64,000 nt of DNA from JALORV01 sp035429805 (GCA_035429805.1 DAOMFL010000004.1:52804-116803); one strand, 5' to 3'; shown: positions 19,081 to 28,477, numbered from the stretch's first letter. Program-made: numbers and translations. Notes: a model not told the origin generated them from the letters alone.

Positions 19081-21396
19081 CTACAGAAGCTCCGGTTGAC
19101 GCAGAGAACCCGCCTCGAGCACCGTAAGCGCCGTCATGTTGACGATTCTGCGTACGGTTGCCGAAGCGGTCAGGATGTTGACCGGACGCGCCGCGCCCAG
19201 CAGGATCGGCCCGATCGCGATGTTGTTCCCGGCTGTGGCCTTCAGCAGGTTGTACGAGATATTGGCCGCGTCGATGTTTGGACAGACGATCAGGTTGGCT
19301 TCCCGCTTCAACGTCGAAAATGGCATGATCGAGCGGCGCATCGCACCATCGACAGCGCAGTCGGCGTGCATTTCGCCGTCGACTTCCAGGTCCGGCGCCC
19401 GGGCGCGGACGATGTCGAGCGCGGCGCGCATCTTCAGCGCCGACGCCGTGTTGCCTGAACCGAAGTTCGAGTGCGACACCAGCGCCGCCGCGGGCTCGAT
19501 GCCGAGCCGCCGCAGGTGCTCGGCGGCGAGGATTGTGATCTCGGCGATTTCCTCGGCGCTGGGATCGACGTTGACGTGCGTATCCACCAGCGCGAGCTGC
19601 CGGCCGGGAAGCATCAGCACGTTCATCGCGGCGTAGACGTTGCATCCAGGACGCCTGCCGATCACCTGGTCGACATAGTGCAGGTGAAGGTTGTGCGTGC
19701 CGAAGGTGCCGCAGATCATGCCGTCGGCATCGCCCTTCAGGATCATCATCGAGCCGATCAGGGTGTGCCGGCGCCGCATCTCGATCTTCGCGTACTGCGC
19801 GGTGACGCCCCGGCGCGCCGCGAGGCGGTGATAGCTCTCCCAGTAATCGCGATAGCGCGGGTCGTGCTGCGGGTTCACCAGATCGAAGTCCTGGCCGGGC
19901 CGCATGCGCAGCCCGAAGCGCGTCAGGCGCCGCTCGATGACATCGGGCCGGCCGATCAGGATCGGCTGCGCCAGGCGTTCGTCGACGACCACCTGCACTG
20001 CACGCAGCACCCGCTCCTCCTCGCCCTCGGCGAACACGACGCGCGAGGGACCGCCCGCCGACACCGCGTTCTTTGCGATCGTGAAGATCGGCTTCATGAA
20101 CGTGCCGGAGTGGTAGACGAACTGCTGCAGCTGATCGCGGTAGGCGCCAAGATCGGCGATCGGCCGCGTCGCCACGCCGCTCGCCATTGCCGCCTGCGCG
20201 ACGGCAGGCGCAATGCGCGTGATCAGGCGTGGATCGAATGGCTTCGGGATCAGGTACTCGGCACCGAACGACAGGTTGCTGATCCCGTACGCCGAGGCCA
20301 CGACGTCGCTCTGCTCTTCCTGCGCGAGCGCTGCGATCGCCTGCACCGCGGCGATCTCCATCGCGGTCGTGACGGTCGTGGCGCCCACATCCAGCGCGCC
20401 GCGGAAGATGAACGGGAAGCAAAGGACGTTGTTGACCTGGTTCGGATAGTCTGAGCGCCCGGTCGCGATCACGGCGTCATCGCGGACGCGCTTGACCTCT
20501 TCGGGCAGGATCTCCGGAGTCGGATTGGCCAGTGCGAGCACCAGCGGCCGCGCCGCCATGCGCGCGACCATCTCGGGCTTCAGCACGCCGCCTGCGGAGA
20601 GTCCGAGGAACACGTCGGCGCCGGCGATCACATCGCCGAGCGTGCGGGCCGCGGTCTCCTGCGCGAAGCGGGCCTTGTCATCGTCCATCAGCTTGGTGCG
20701 GCCGCGGTAGACGACCCCTTCGATGTCCGTCACCCAGATGTTGTGGCGCGGCACGCCGAGTTCGACCAGCAGCTGCAGACAGGCGAGCGCCGCAGCTCCC
20801 GCGCCGCTCGTGACCAGCTTGATCTGGTCGATCTTCTTGTCGACGACTTTCAGCCCGTTGAGTAGGGCCGCGCCGACGATGATCGCGGTGCCGTGCTGGT
20901 CGTCGTGGAAGACCGGGATCTTCAGGCGGTCGCGGAGCCGGCGCTCGATGTAGAAGCATTCCGGTGCCTTGATGTCTTCGAGGTTGATGCCGCCGAACGT
21001 CGGCTCGAGCGCCGCGATGATCTCGATCAGGCGGTCCGGGTCGGGCTCGTTGAGTTCTATGTCGAATACGTCGATGCCCGCAAACTTCTTGAACAGCACC
21101 GCCTTGCCTTCCATCACCGGCTTCGCCGCCAGAGCGCCGATGTTGCCGAGTCCGAGCACCGCCGTGCCGTTGGTCACGACGCCCACTAGATTGGCGCGCG
21201 CGGTGTAGCGGAACACCGTCCCTGGGTCGTCGCGGATCGCCTCACTCGCCGCGGCGACTCCCGGCGAATAGGCCAGCGCCAGGTCGCGCTGGTTGACCAG
21301 TTGCTTCGTGGGCGCGATCGCGATCTTTCCGGGCGTCGGCTTCTCGTGATACTCGAGCGCGGCGTGGCGCAGGTCGGCTGGGTCGGTCGTAGGCAT
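19081..21396 (-). CDS. maeB: NADP-dependent malic enzyme with phosphotransacetylase-like domain
   Basis: 771 residues. The first 430 residues are the malic enzyme: LALAYSPGVAAAS, the NAD(P)-fold GTAVLGLGNIGALAAKPVMEGK, FDIELNEPDPDRLIEI and HDDQHGTAIIVGAALLNGLK (metal site). The last 330 residues are a PTA-like domain (VVFAEGEEERVLRAVQ, GMICGTFGTHNLHLHYV) thought to bind acetyl-CoA as a regulator rather than catalyse. It decarboxylates malate to pyruvate, making NADPH. First gene of a three-gene run with the RNase and barstar. No strong ribosome site before ATG 21396. Confidence 0.95.
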   Translation of the reverse strand: MPTTDPADLRHAALEYHEKPTPGKIAIAPTKQLVNQRDLALAYSPGVAAASEAIRDDPGTVFRYTARANLVGVVTNGTAVLGLGNIGALAAKPVMEGKAVLFKKFAGIDVFDIELNEPDPDRLIEIIAALEPTFGGINLEDIKAPECFYIERRLRDRLKIPVFHDDQHGTAIIVGAALLNGLKVVDKKIDQIKLVTSGAGAAALACLQLLVELGVPRHNIWVTDIEGVVYRGRTKLMDDDKARFAQETAARTLGDVIAGADVFLGLSAGGVLKPEMVARMAARPLVLALANPTPEILPEEVKRVRDDAVIATGRSDYPNQVNNVLCFPFIFRGALDVGATTVTTAMEIAAVQAIAALAQEEQSDVVASAYGISNLSFGAEYLIPKPFDPRLITRIAPAVAQAAMASGVATRPIADLGAYRDQLQQFVYHSGTFMKPIFTIAKNAVSAGGPSRVVFAEGEEERVLRAVQVVVDERLAQPILIGRPDVIERRLTRFGLRMRPGQDFDLVNPQHDPRYRDYWESYHRLAARRGVTAQYAKIEMRRRHTLIGSMMILKGDADGMICGTFGTHNLHLHYVDQVIGRRPGCNVYAAMNVLMLPGRQLALVDTHVNVDPSAEEIAEITILAAEHLRRLGIEPAAALVSHSNFGSGNTASALKMRAALDIVRARAPDLEVDGEMHADCAVDGAMRRSIMPFSTLKREANLIVCPNIDAANISYNLLKATAGNNIAIGPILLGAARPVNILTASATVRRIVNMTALTVLEAGSLRQPELL

Positions 21397-21746
21397 GGGC
21401 TGTCGGGAACCGCTGGGGACCGACGATTATCCGCGCGGCTTTCCCGGGTGTCGTTATCTGATGCGCGTCGACAAGGCTCCGTGCGGCGCCCACCCGCCCG
21501 GCCGGAACCGGGGTCAATGTAGGCCAGCGACTTGCCGCGTTCGGCTCAGACGGAGGCCACTCAACGGTCTCTTCGCTGGGGCTCAATGACCGCGCAACCT
21601 GATGGCGGACGGCAAGTGCGCCGGGCCGGCGATGGCGGCCAGGCCAGCGGTGAAACGTCCCTTGGGAAGGAGGTGCGTCCTTTAGCGCGCCGGCGACGAC
21701 CGTGCGCGGGCTGGAAAGACGCTCAGGACGAGCGAGTGAGGTCTGG
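21397..21746. other. 350-base region between maeB and the lytic transglycosylase
   Basis: Both flanking genes are on the minus strand, so this holds the 3' end of the transglycosylase transcript and the maeB promoter. I see only short hairpins (for example AAGGA-N6-TCCTT near 21668-21683) and no convincing promoter, terminator or gene. Confidence 0.4.
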
Positions 21747-22628
21747 CTACGCCTCGCGGTCCGGCGCAGTACCGCCGCGGCGGACCGAAGACTCCGATGC
21801 CGGCGCGGAAACAGGCCGGGCCGCTGGCGCGGGGGAATCCCCGACGACCGGTTTCGGCTGTTCGGACGCCACCGCAGTCCGCGCCGCCGCGATCGCCGCA
21901 TCGACCTTGCCGCCTGCGGCGAGAGCCAGTCGGGCACGCTCGCCCAGGACACGGGCACTGTAGCCGCCATCGTCCGGGAGATTGCCGGCGCCCACGTACA
22001 GCTGCAGGCCGCGCTCGACAGAGCCGCCACGGCTGATCATGTCGCTGAGGATGGCCGAGCCCACTTTCATGTTCGCCACCGGATCGAGGGCTGCGAGCTG
22101 GCCGCCATGGACCTCGAACCGGTTCGCGTGGACACGGGTCATCACCTGCATAAGTCCCTGGGCTCCCATCGCGCTCTCGGCAAACGGATTGAGGCTGGAC
22201 TCGATTGCCACCACGGACAGAATCAGCAACGGATCCAGCTTGTTCTCCTGACCGATCTGGAATGCAGTCGCCACCAGCATCCGGGTCGCTTCCTCGGCAA
22301 CGCGGTAGCGCCGGGCAAGGTACTGGACGACATGCTTCTGTCGCGGGTCCGCCGCGACCGGCTCGGCCGTCTTGGACTCTGCCGGTTCGATGGCGTCGGC
22401 TGGCAACGACTCCACCACGGCCACCATCGCGGCCGGAGGCGACAAGACCGCCCTCAGGGTGCGGCCGAAGTCGTCGTGCATCAACGCGACGGCGGCAAGT
22501 GCTAGCGCCATGAAGCCGGCAGCAGAGATAACCAGTCGCGCCATGGCCAATGCACCGTCGCGCACGTCGCGAACGGCATCGGCCCACGCAAACGGGGCCA
22601 GGACACTCGAAATCGTGGCTGCGGACAT
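21747..22628 (-). CDS. Membrane-anchored lytic murein transglycosylase (SLT domain)
   Basis: 293 residues. A membrane segment at about 32-52 (ALAMARLVISAAGFMALALA) anchors it. The SLT domain spans about 100-230: catalytic Glu in SVVAIESSLNPFAESAMGAQGLMQVM, then MKVGSAILSDMI and LQLYVGAGNLPDD. The Gly-Leu-Met-Gln-Val block is the family signature, while the usual ALAAYNAG is replaced by LQLYVGAGN. The C-terminal 50 residues are Ala/Pro-rich and probably disordered. It should cleave peptidoglycan to 1,6-anhydromuropeptides. ATG 22628 follows a strong AAGGAGG. Confidence 0.88.
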   Translation of the reverse strand: MSAATISSVLAPFAWADAVRDVRDGALAMARLVISAAGFMALALAAVALMHDDFGRTLRAVLSPPAAMVAVVESLPADAIEPAESKTAEPVAADPRQKHVVQYLARRYRVAEEATRMLVATAFQIGQENKLDPLLILSVVAIESSLNPFAESAMGAQGLMQVMTRVHANRFEVHGGQLAALDPVANMKVGSAILSDMISRGGSVERGLQLYVGAGNLPDDGGYSARVLGERARLALAAGGKVDAAIAAARTAVASEQPKPVVGDSPAPAARPVSAPASESSVRRGGTAPDREA

Positions 22629-23086
22629 GCGTGCCTCCTTATGTTGAACGGCCACGGGTCAAGGACCTTCGGTCGCCACTCACAGGTTGGTACGTTGGAA
22701 CCGGGGGCCCACGAGCCTTCCCGATTCCAGGGGCGCCGCCGGACCCGAAAGTCCAAGAGGCGTCTTCATTGCATTGGCCGGGACCACCCCGGCCACGAAA
22801 GAACAAACAACGGGACGGCTTATGTCCCTAGACTTCGGGCTTGATCGCGCGGTGGCAGTCCAGCCCGTATTTCAACCGAACGGCTGACCTGAATTTTAGG
22901 GTCTGAGTCCGCTCGGTCAACCCGGAACTGGCGTTCTTCCGACCGAAGGTCCCGGTTCGGAGACCGGTTCCTCGAAAAAGATCTTCAAAAATTCACAATG
23001 AAATCAATAAAGTAGAGCCAGAGATTCAAAGTTAGTGAGGACTTATTTAGAGTCTTCAGATTTTTTTGCTTTGCAACAAATTCACT
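22629..23086. other. Divergent LT/ubiD intergenic region with an AT-rich end
   Basis: 458 bases. The first 350 are GC-rich with a hairpin GGCCGGG/CCCGGCC near 22778-22796. From about 22975 to 23086 base composition falls sharply (runs of A and T), very unlike the rest of the window; this should contain the ubiD promoter. It also holds a duplicated copy of the ubiD start region. No gene is supported. Confidence 0.55.
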
Positions 23087-23093
23087 ATGAAAT
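22989..23093 (+). repeat. Direct repeat duplicating the ubiD start region
   Basis: A 16-base sequence AAATTCACAATGAAAT at 22989-23004 recurs as AAATTCACTATGAAAT at 23078-23093 (one mismatch), where it contains the ubiD ATG. The upstream copy opens a five-codon frame, Met-Lys-Ser-Ile-Lys-stop. Confidence 0.6.
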
Positions 23094-24607
23094 ACCGCGA
23101 TCTCCGCGATTTCCTTGAGCGTCTGGAGTCCTCCGGCCAGCTGTGCCGGGTCGGCGTGCCGGTGTCTCCGCAGCTGGAAATGACGGAAATCAGCGACCGG
23201 ACCCTGCGAGCGGGCGGGCCGGCGCTGCTGTTCGAGCAGCCGACCGGACACGAGATTCCGGTCCTGACCAACCTTTTCGGCACGCCCGGGCGGGTTGCGC
23301 TGGGCATGGGAGCCGACAACGTGGGCGCCCTGCGCGACGTGGGAGAACTGCTCGCCAGTCTCAAGGAGCCCGAAGCACCCCGCGGGCTCCGCGATGCTCT
23401 GGGCAAGGTGGCCCTGCTGAAGTCGGCACTCTGGGACATGGCACCGCGGGAGGTCCGCTCCGGCCCGTGCCAGGACAAGGTCGTCGAAGGTGCGGACGTC
23501 AATCTGGCACGGTTTCCGATCCAGACCTGCTGGCCCGGGGATGCCGGACCCCTGATCACCTGGGGGCTGGTCGTGACACGGGGGCCTAACAAGCCGCGGC
23601 AGAACCTCGGCATCTACCGCCAGCAAGTGATCGGACCCAACAAGCTGATCATGCGCTGGCTCGCACATCGCGGCGGTGCACTGGACTTCCGGGACCACGC
23701 ACTGGCCCATCCAGGCCAGCCTTTCCCGCTGGCCGTCGCGCTTGGGGCGGACCCGGCGACGATCCTTGGCGCCGTGACACCGGTGCCGGACAGCCTTTCG
23801 GAATACCAGTTCGCCGGCCTGCTGCGCGGCGGCCGGACCGAGACGGTCAAATGCATAGGCAGCGACCTGCGCGTGCCGGCAACTGCGGAAATCGTTCTCG
23901 AAGGGCATCTGCGCCCCGATCCCACCCCGGCGCCAGCACCCATCGGCGCCCCGCCGCGACCGGCTTCAGCCTACGAACTGGCGCTCGAAGGTCCGTTTGG
24001 TGATCACACCGGCTACTACAACGAGCGCGACTGGTTCCCCGTCTTCACCGTCGACCGCATCACGATGCGGCAGAGCCCGATCTACCACTCAACCTACACC
24101 GGCAAGCCGCCGGATGAGCCCGCCGTGCTGGGCGTCGCGTTAAACGAGGTCTTTGTTCCGATCCTGCAGCGGACCTTTCCGGAGATCGCCGACTTCTACC
24201 TCCCACCGGAGGGGTGCAGCTACCGCATCGCCGTGGTGTCGATGCGCAAGCAGTACGCCGGCCACGCCAAGCGCGTGATGTTCGGCGTCTGGAGCTTCCT
24301 GCGCCAGTTCATGTACACGAAATTCATCGTCGTCGTAGACGAGGACGTGAATGCACGCGATTGGAAGGAAGTGATCTGGGCCATCACCACACGGGTGGAT
24401 CCGACGCGCGACACGGTGCTCGTGGACAACACGCCGATCGACTACCTCGATTTCGCCTCGCCGGTGTCGGGACTCGGCAGCAAGATGGGCATCGACGCCA
24501 CCAACAAGTGGCCCGGCGAAACCTCACGTGAATGGGGCCGACCCATCACGATGGACGCCGCCGTCAGGGCACGTGTGGATTCGATCTGGAAGGACCTGGG
24601 ACTGTAG
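23087..24607 (+). CDS. ubiD: UbiD-family decarboxylase (4-hydroxy-3-polyprenylbenzoate decarboxylase)
   Basis: 506 residues, close to the family's usual 490-510. UbiD uses prenylated FMN to decarboxylate the ubiquinone precursor. Visible: MKYRDLRDFLERLESSGQLCR, ARFPIQTCWPGDAGPLITWGL, GIYRQQVIGPNKLIMRWLAHRG, FGDHTGYYNERDWFPVF (with the E-x(n)-R region), YTGKPPDEPAVLG and VVDEDVNARDWKEV. The start is ATG 23087; no ribosome site is visible in the AT-rich upstream. Followed after nine bases by a KTSC gene. With ispB elsewhere in the window it fits ubiquinone synthesis. Confidence 0.93.
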   Translation: MKYRDLRDFLERLESSGQLCRVGVPVSPQLEMTEISDRTLRAGGPALLFEQPTGHEIPVLTNLFGTPGRVALGMGADNVGALRDVGELLASLKEPEAPRGLRDALGKVALLKSALWDMAPREVRSGPCQDKVVEGADVNLARFPIQTCWPGDAGPLITWGLVVTRGPNKPRQNLGIYRQQVIGPNKLIMRWLAHRGGALDFRDHALAHPGQPFPLAVALGADPATILGAVTPVPDSLSEYQFAGLLRGGRTETVKCIGSDLRVPATAEIVLEGHLRPDPTPAPAPIGAPPRPASAYELALEGPFGDHTGYYNERDWFPVFTVDRITMRQSPIYHSTYTGKPPDEPAVLGVALNEVFVPILQRTFPEIADFYLPPEGCSYRIAVVSMRKQYAGHAKRVMFGVWSFLRQFMYTKFIVVVDEDVNARDWKEVIWAITTRVDPTRDTVLVDNTPIDYLDFASPVSGLGSKMGIDATNKWPGETSREWGRPITMDAAVRARVDSIWKDLGL

Positions 24608-24616
24608 GAGACGACG

Positions 24617-24835
24617 ATGGCGATCGAACGCAAGCCCATCCGCCGCGGCGGCATCAAGTCGGCCGGCTACGACCGGAACCTGCGCGTGCTCGAAATCGAG
24701 TTCGACAACGGCCAGGTGATCCAGCACACCGCCGTCGGTGAAGAGATCGCCCGCCGCTTCCTCGCGAGTTCATCCCCTGCAAGCGTCTACAAGGACACGA
24801 TCCAGGAAGAGTTCACGATAAGACGGGTGCGATGA
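24617..24835 (+). CDS. KTSC-domain small protein
   Basis: 72-residue protein. KSAGYDRNLRVLEIEFDNGQV at about 14-34 and SPASVYKDTIQEEFTIRRV at the end match the KTSC domain, a small beta-rich fold found alone or joined to nucleic-acid enzymes; its function is unknown. Ribosome site GGAG at 24607-24610, nine bases after the ubiD stop, so it is presumably in the same transcript. Its stop codon lies inside the left arm of repeat copy B. Confidence 0.7.
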   Translation: MAIERKPIRRGGIKSAGYDRNLRVLEIEFDNGQVIQHTAVGEEIARRFLASSSPASVYKDTIQEEFTIRRVR

Positions 24836-25218
24836 CGATGTACGCGACCGCTCCGCGGTCGCACATGCATCGTCATCGATAGCGCGCGCTCTGCGCGCAC
24901 TTTGTTCTGTCGGTTGCGCTCCGGAGCGGCCGAGCGCTCCGCCGATGAATAACTGCTCTGCACTCTCCCTTTCCCTCTCGCCAAGCGAGAGGGAAGGTGG
25001 CACTCCTCCCTACGCCCTCCTCGCCCGGCGAGAATGGGAAGGAATTTGTGGCACTGCCAAGTGCGCCGCGGGGAGGAGTGCGTGGGGTTGCACTTCGGCG
25101 AAACGCGCGGCCGCTCCGGAGCGGAGCCGACTGACCAGTCTTGAGCGGCTCGCGCAACGCGCGGGCCGTGCCGGAGCAGGTGCACGTGCGATCGGCGCAG
25201 CCGATCGCGTACACCTGC
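24831..25218. repeat. Composite palindromic intergenic element, copy B
   Basis: Occupies the whole gap between the convergent KTSC and mgtE genes. Left arm: GATGACGATG (24831-24840) pairs with CATCGTCATC (24868-24877) around a CCGC-TCC-GCGG palindrome. Right arm 25176-25218: GCAGGTG pairs with CACCTGC around TCGGC-GCA-GCCGA. The GC-rich core occurs twice in opposite orientation (about 24910-24947 and 25092-25131), so the two modules form a long inverted repeat. The spacer (24948-25091) has its own hairpins, including CCCTCTCGC-CAA-GCGAGAGGG. No gene is seen inside. Confidence 0.8.
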
Positions 25219-25223
25219 GACGC

Positions 25224-26717
25224 CTACCGAAAGAAGAGAGTGGCCAGTCCCAGGAAGATGAAGAATCCGCCGGAGTCGGTGCTGAAGGTGAGCAGCACCG
25301 ACCCGCCCAGCGCCGGGTCGCGGCCGGAAGCACGCAGCGCGAGCGGCACGGCGAGGCCGACCGCAGCGGCAACCAGCATGTTGAGGAGCATTGCCATGAA
25401 CATCACCGTGCCGAGCAGGACGCCATTTGAGGTGTCGCGGTAAAGGAACCACGCGATCAGCCCGGCGATGCCGCCCCACACGGCGCCATTGAGCACCGCG
25501 ACCGCGATCTCCTTCAATACGAGCCGGCGCTGATTCCCGGACGTGACCTGGCCCAGCGCCAGCGAGCGCACCAGCAGCGTCAGCGTCTGGTTGCCGGAGT
25601 TGCCGGCGATGCCCGCGACGATCGGCATCAGCGCCGCGAGCGCGACGACCTTTTCAATCGTGCCTTCGAAGGCGCTGATCACGCGGCTGGCGAAGAACGC
25701 CGTGCACAGGTTGACCGCCAGCCACAGCCAGCGGTTCTTCGCGGAATTCCACACCGATGCGAAGATGTCCTCGTCCTCGCGCAGACCGGCCTGTGCCAGC
25801 GCCGCCTCCTCACCCTCCTCGCGGATCACGTCGACGACCTCGTTGACCGTCAGTCGCCCGACCAGCCGTCCGCCGGCATCCACGACCGGCGCCGAAACCA
25901 GGTCATAGCGTTCGAAGGCCTGCGCGGCCTCGCCGCCGTCATCCATCGGCGACAGGGTCAGCAGGTCAGACTTCATCACCGCCGTGACCTCGGTGTCGGG
26001 CTCGTTGATCAGCAGCCGGTCGAGCGGCAACGCCCCTTTCAGTACTTCGTTGCGGTCGACGACGAAAACCTGGTCGGTTTGGTCCGGCAGTTCGTCGAAG
26101 CGCCGCAGGTAGCGCAGCACGACCTCCAGCGTCACGTCCTCGCGGATCGTGATCAGCTCGAAGTCCATCAATGCACCGACCGAGCCCTCCGGGTAGGACA
26201 TCGCCGCGCGCAGCTGAGCGCGCTCTTCGCTCGTCAGGCCTTCGCGGACCTCGTCGACGACGTCGACCGGGAGGTCGGGGGCCAGCGCCGCGATCTCGTC
26301 GGTCTCGAGGCTTTCGACCGCATCGACGAGTTCCTCGCGGTCCATCGACGCGATCAGCGTCTCGCGGACCGCGTCGTTCACCTCGATCAGGATCTCGCCG
26401 TCACGATCGGCCTTGACGCAATCCCAGACGACCAGACGGTCGTCGATCGGCAGCGCTTCGAGGATGTAGGCGATGTCGGCCGCGTGCAGGCGGTCGAGGA
26501 TCGTGCGCAGTTCCGTCAGGTGGCGGCGATGCACCAGCTGCTCGACCAGCGGCCGCTTGCCTTCGGCCGGCGTCTGTTCCCGGTGCACCAGCGCTTCCAC
26601 GCGGCGCTGTTTTTCGAGCAGGTGCTGGACGCGCACGAGCGCACGCTGCGCGGCCTCAGGGTCGCGCACCGGGGCGTCGCGCTGCGCGTCGCGGTCCAGC
26701 AGGTCCTGCTCGCTCAT
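25224..26717 (-). CDS. mgtE: Magnesium transporter MgtE
   Basis: 497-residue Mg2+ channel. Order: N-terminal helical domain about 35-165 (LVEQLVHRRHLTELRTIL, YILEALP), two CBS domains about 185-310 that sense Mg2+, a connecting helix, and five membrane helices about 325-497 with MPIVAGIAGNSGNQTLTLLVR, the family pore motif. The C-terminus is hydrophobic (FFIFLGLATLFFR). Start at ATG 26717 with GGGAG upstream; an earlier in-frame start is rejected. Convergent with the KTSC gene across repeat copy B. Confidence 0.94.
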   Translation of the reverse strand: MSEQDLLDRDAQRDAPVRDPEAAQRALVRVQHLLEKQRRVEALVHREQTPAEGKRPLVEQLVHRRHLTELRTILDRLHAADIAYILEALPIDDRLVVWDCVKADRDGEILIEVNDAVRETLIASMDREELVDAVESLETDEIAALAPDLPVDVVDEVREGLTSEERAQLRAAMSYPEGSVGALMDFELITIREDVTLEVVLRYLRRFDELPDQTDQVFVVDRNEVLKGALPLDRLLINEPDTEVTAVMKSDLLTLSPMDDGGEAAQAFERYDLVSAPVVDAGGRLVGRLTVNEVVDVIREEGEEAALAQAGLREDEDIFASVWNSAKNRWLWLAVNLCTAFFASRVISAFEGTIEKVVALAALMPIVAGIAGNSGNQTLTLLVRSLALGQVTSGNQRRLVLKEIAVAVLNGAVWGGIAGLIAWFLYRDTSNGVLLGTVMFMAMLLNMLVAAAVGLAVPLALRASGRDPALGGSVLLTFSTDSGGFFIFLGLATLFFR

Positions 26718-26867
26718 CGGTGTTGCTCCCTCGTGCGGGACATGCATCCGTGCCGGTGCGCGTTGCGCACCCGAGGACATGGGTACGGCGCCGCGTCTTG
26801 GGCGGCGCCTCGAGGCTGCGCGATTGTAAGCGCGCGAGCCGCGCGCGATCTCAGGAATTCAGTGCGG

Positions 26868-27551
26868 TCAGGGGACGACCGCGTCGGGCATGTAGCGCTG
26901 GATCGCCGCGGTGCGCCCGTCGAGGTAGGGACCGGAGCGGATGCGGCCGTAGCGCTTCGGATTCGGCAGGTACGAGGCGAGCCGTGCCGCCTGCTCCGGC
27001 CCAAGCTGGGCCGCGCTGGTCGAGTAGTAATGGCGCGCGGCTGCTTCCGCCCCGAACACTCCGTCACCCCACTCGACGACGTTCAGGTAGACCTCGAGGA
27101 TGCGGCGCTTGTCCCAGAAGGCCTCGATCATGTAGGTGATCACGAGTTCCTGCGCCTTGCGGATGTAGCTGCGTTCCGGCGAAAGGAACAGGTTCTTGGC
27201 GAGTTGCTGCGTGATCGTCGATCCACCACGCGCGGGACGGCCTCGCCTGGCGTTGTCCTTGTACGCCTTCTCGATCGCCTCCCAGTCGACACCCTCGTGC
27301 TCGGCAAAGCGCGCGTCTTCCGAAGTGATCACGGCGCGCTTCAGGTGCGCCGAGATGCGTTCGTAGGGCACCCAGCGGTACTTGAGTTCCGCTTTCGGAT
27401 CGCGCGCCTGCAGGGCCTTTCGCTCCCTCTCCATGAACGCGGTTTCGTGCGGCGCATTCCAGCGCCACCATGCGATCCAGCCCGCATACCAAAGCTGCAG
27501 CGCGACCAGCGCGAAGGCCGCCAGAAGGACGAAGCGAAGCAGCCAGCGCAC
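26868..27551 (-). CDS. mtgA: Monofunctional peptidoglycan glycosyltransferase MtgA
   Basis: GT51 enzyme polymerising lipid II into glycan strands. About 227 residues: one N-terminal membrane anchor (LLRFVLLAAFALVALQLW), then AVITSEDARFAEHEGVDW with the catalytic Glu, GGSTITQQLAKNLFLSPERS, and EWGDGVFGAEAAARHYY. No transpeptidase domain follows, as in MtgA. The start is uncertain: the GTG at 27551 begins just before the membrane segment but has no ribosome site, and the frame is open to 27725 inside aroE. Downstream of aroE. Confidence 0.9.
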   Translation of the reverse strand: MRWLLRFVLLAAFALVALQLWYAGWIAWWRWNAPHETAFMERERKALQARDPKAELKYRWVPYERISAHLKRAVITSEDARFAEHEGVDWEAIEKAYKDNARRGRPARGGSTITQQLAKNLFLSPERSYIRKAQELVITYMIEAFWDKRRILEVYLNVVEWGDGVFGAEAAARHYYSTSAAQLGPEQAARLASYLPNPKRYGRIRSGPYLDGRTAAIQRYMPDAVVP

Positions 27552-27628
27552 GAGGTCGGACTTGATGTTCTGAAGCGGCGCGACGCCGCAGCGGGACGTT
27601 GCTGGAGTGAAGCTCGATGCGGCTGCCG

Positions 27629-28477
27629 CTAGCGCACGATGGTCGCGCTTTCGGCCGCTGCCTCGCTCAGCAGCTTGCGCAGGTCGCGGTAGACCGCTGC
27701 CGTGTCGGGACGGACACCGCGCCACAGCAGGAACGACTCCGCCGCCTGCTCGATCAGCATGCCGAGCCCATCTGACACAGTCTTGGCCCCTCCGGAGCGC
27801 GCGAGCTCCATGAAGGGCGTGGGGTCCGCCGCATACACGAGGTCATAGGCCAGCGTGCAGTCATTGAAGGTCTCGGGGTCGATCGGCGGTGCATCGTGCT
27901 TGAGTCCGGTCGACGTGCCGTTGACGATGAGGTCGAAGTGCTCGGCCGGGATCTCGTCGAGGTGAATAGCCTCCACACCGAACTCTTCCGCCAGTTCCTC
28001 GGCGCGCTGCTGCGTGCGGTTGGAGACGGCGATCCAGCGCGGGCTCGCGTCGAGCAGGGCACCGATGACGCCGCGGACAGCGCCTCCCGCGCCCAGCACC
28101 AGCACCGAGCATTCGCCGAAGTCGAACTTCAGCCGCTCGCGCACGTCGCGCACGAACCCGATGCCGTCGGTGTTGTCGCCGATGATGGTGTCGCCGTCGA
28201 ACGCCAGTGTGTTCACCGCGCCAGCCAGGCGCGCACGGGGCAGCAGCTCATCGGCGAGCTTGGCCGCGTCGACCTTGAACGGAACCGTCACGTTCAGGCC
28301 GCGGTAGCCGGCATCGCGCAGCGCGAGCGCCTTTTCCTCGAACCCTTCGAGCGGGGCTTCGATGCGATCGTAGGAGATACGCTGATGCGTCTGCCGGGCG
28401 AAGCGCTCGTGGATCTCCGGCGAGCGGCTGTGAGCGATCGGATTGCCGACGACTCCGTACTTGTCAGGCCCGTTCAT
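27629..28477 (-). CDS. aroE: Shikimate dehydrogenase AroE
   Basis: NADP-dependent reduction of 3-dehydroshikimate to shikimate. 282 residues: YGVVGNPIAHSRSPEIHE (shikimate site), GLNVTVPFK with the catalytic Lys, NTDGIGFVRD, the Rossmann loop VLVLGAGGAVRGV and the NRT box SNRTQQRA. The ATG at 28477 overlaps the stop of the TonB-like gene by four bases. A second shikimate-pathway gene, aroQ, lies 9 kb away. Confidence 0.95.
   Translation of the reverse strand: MNGPDKYGVVGNPIAHSRSPEIHERFARQTHQRISYDRIEAPLEGFEEKALALRDAGYRGLNVTVPFKVDAAKLADELLPRARLAGAVNTLAFDGDTIIGDNTDGIGFVRDVRERLKFDFGECSVLVLGAGGAVRGVIGALLDASPRWIAVSNRTQQRAEELAEEFGVEAIHLDEIPAEHFDLIVNGTSTGLKHDAPPIDPETFNDCTLAYDLVYAADPTPFMELARSGGAKTVSDGLGMLIEQAAESFLLWRGVRPDTAAVYRDLRKLLSEAAAESATIVR

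Noticed and set aside
21397..21746. RNase P RNA or other structural RNA upstream of maeB
   Set aside because: A GGGAAGGAGG stretch caught the eye, but the conserved helices of rnpB are not found.
22985..23908. 307-codon minus-strand frame opposite ubiD
   Set aside because: Antisense of a clear UbiD; His/Gln/Arg-rich translation with no motif.
24948..25091. Possible small gene in the spacer of repeat copy B
   Set aside because: Only short frames broken by hairpin sequence, with no ribosome site.
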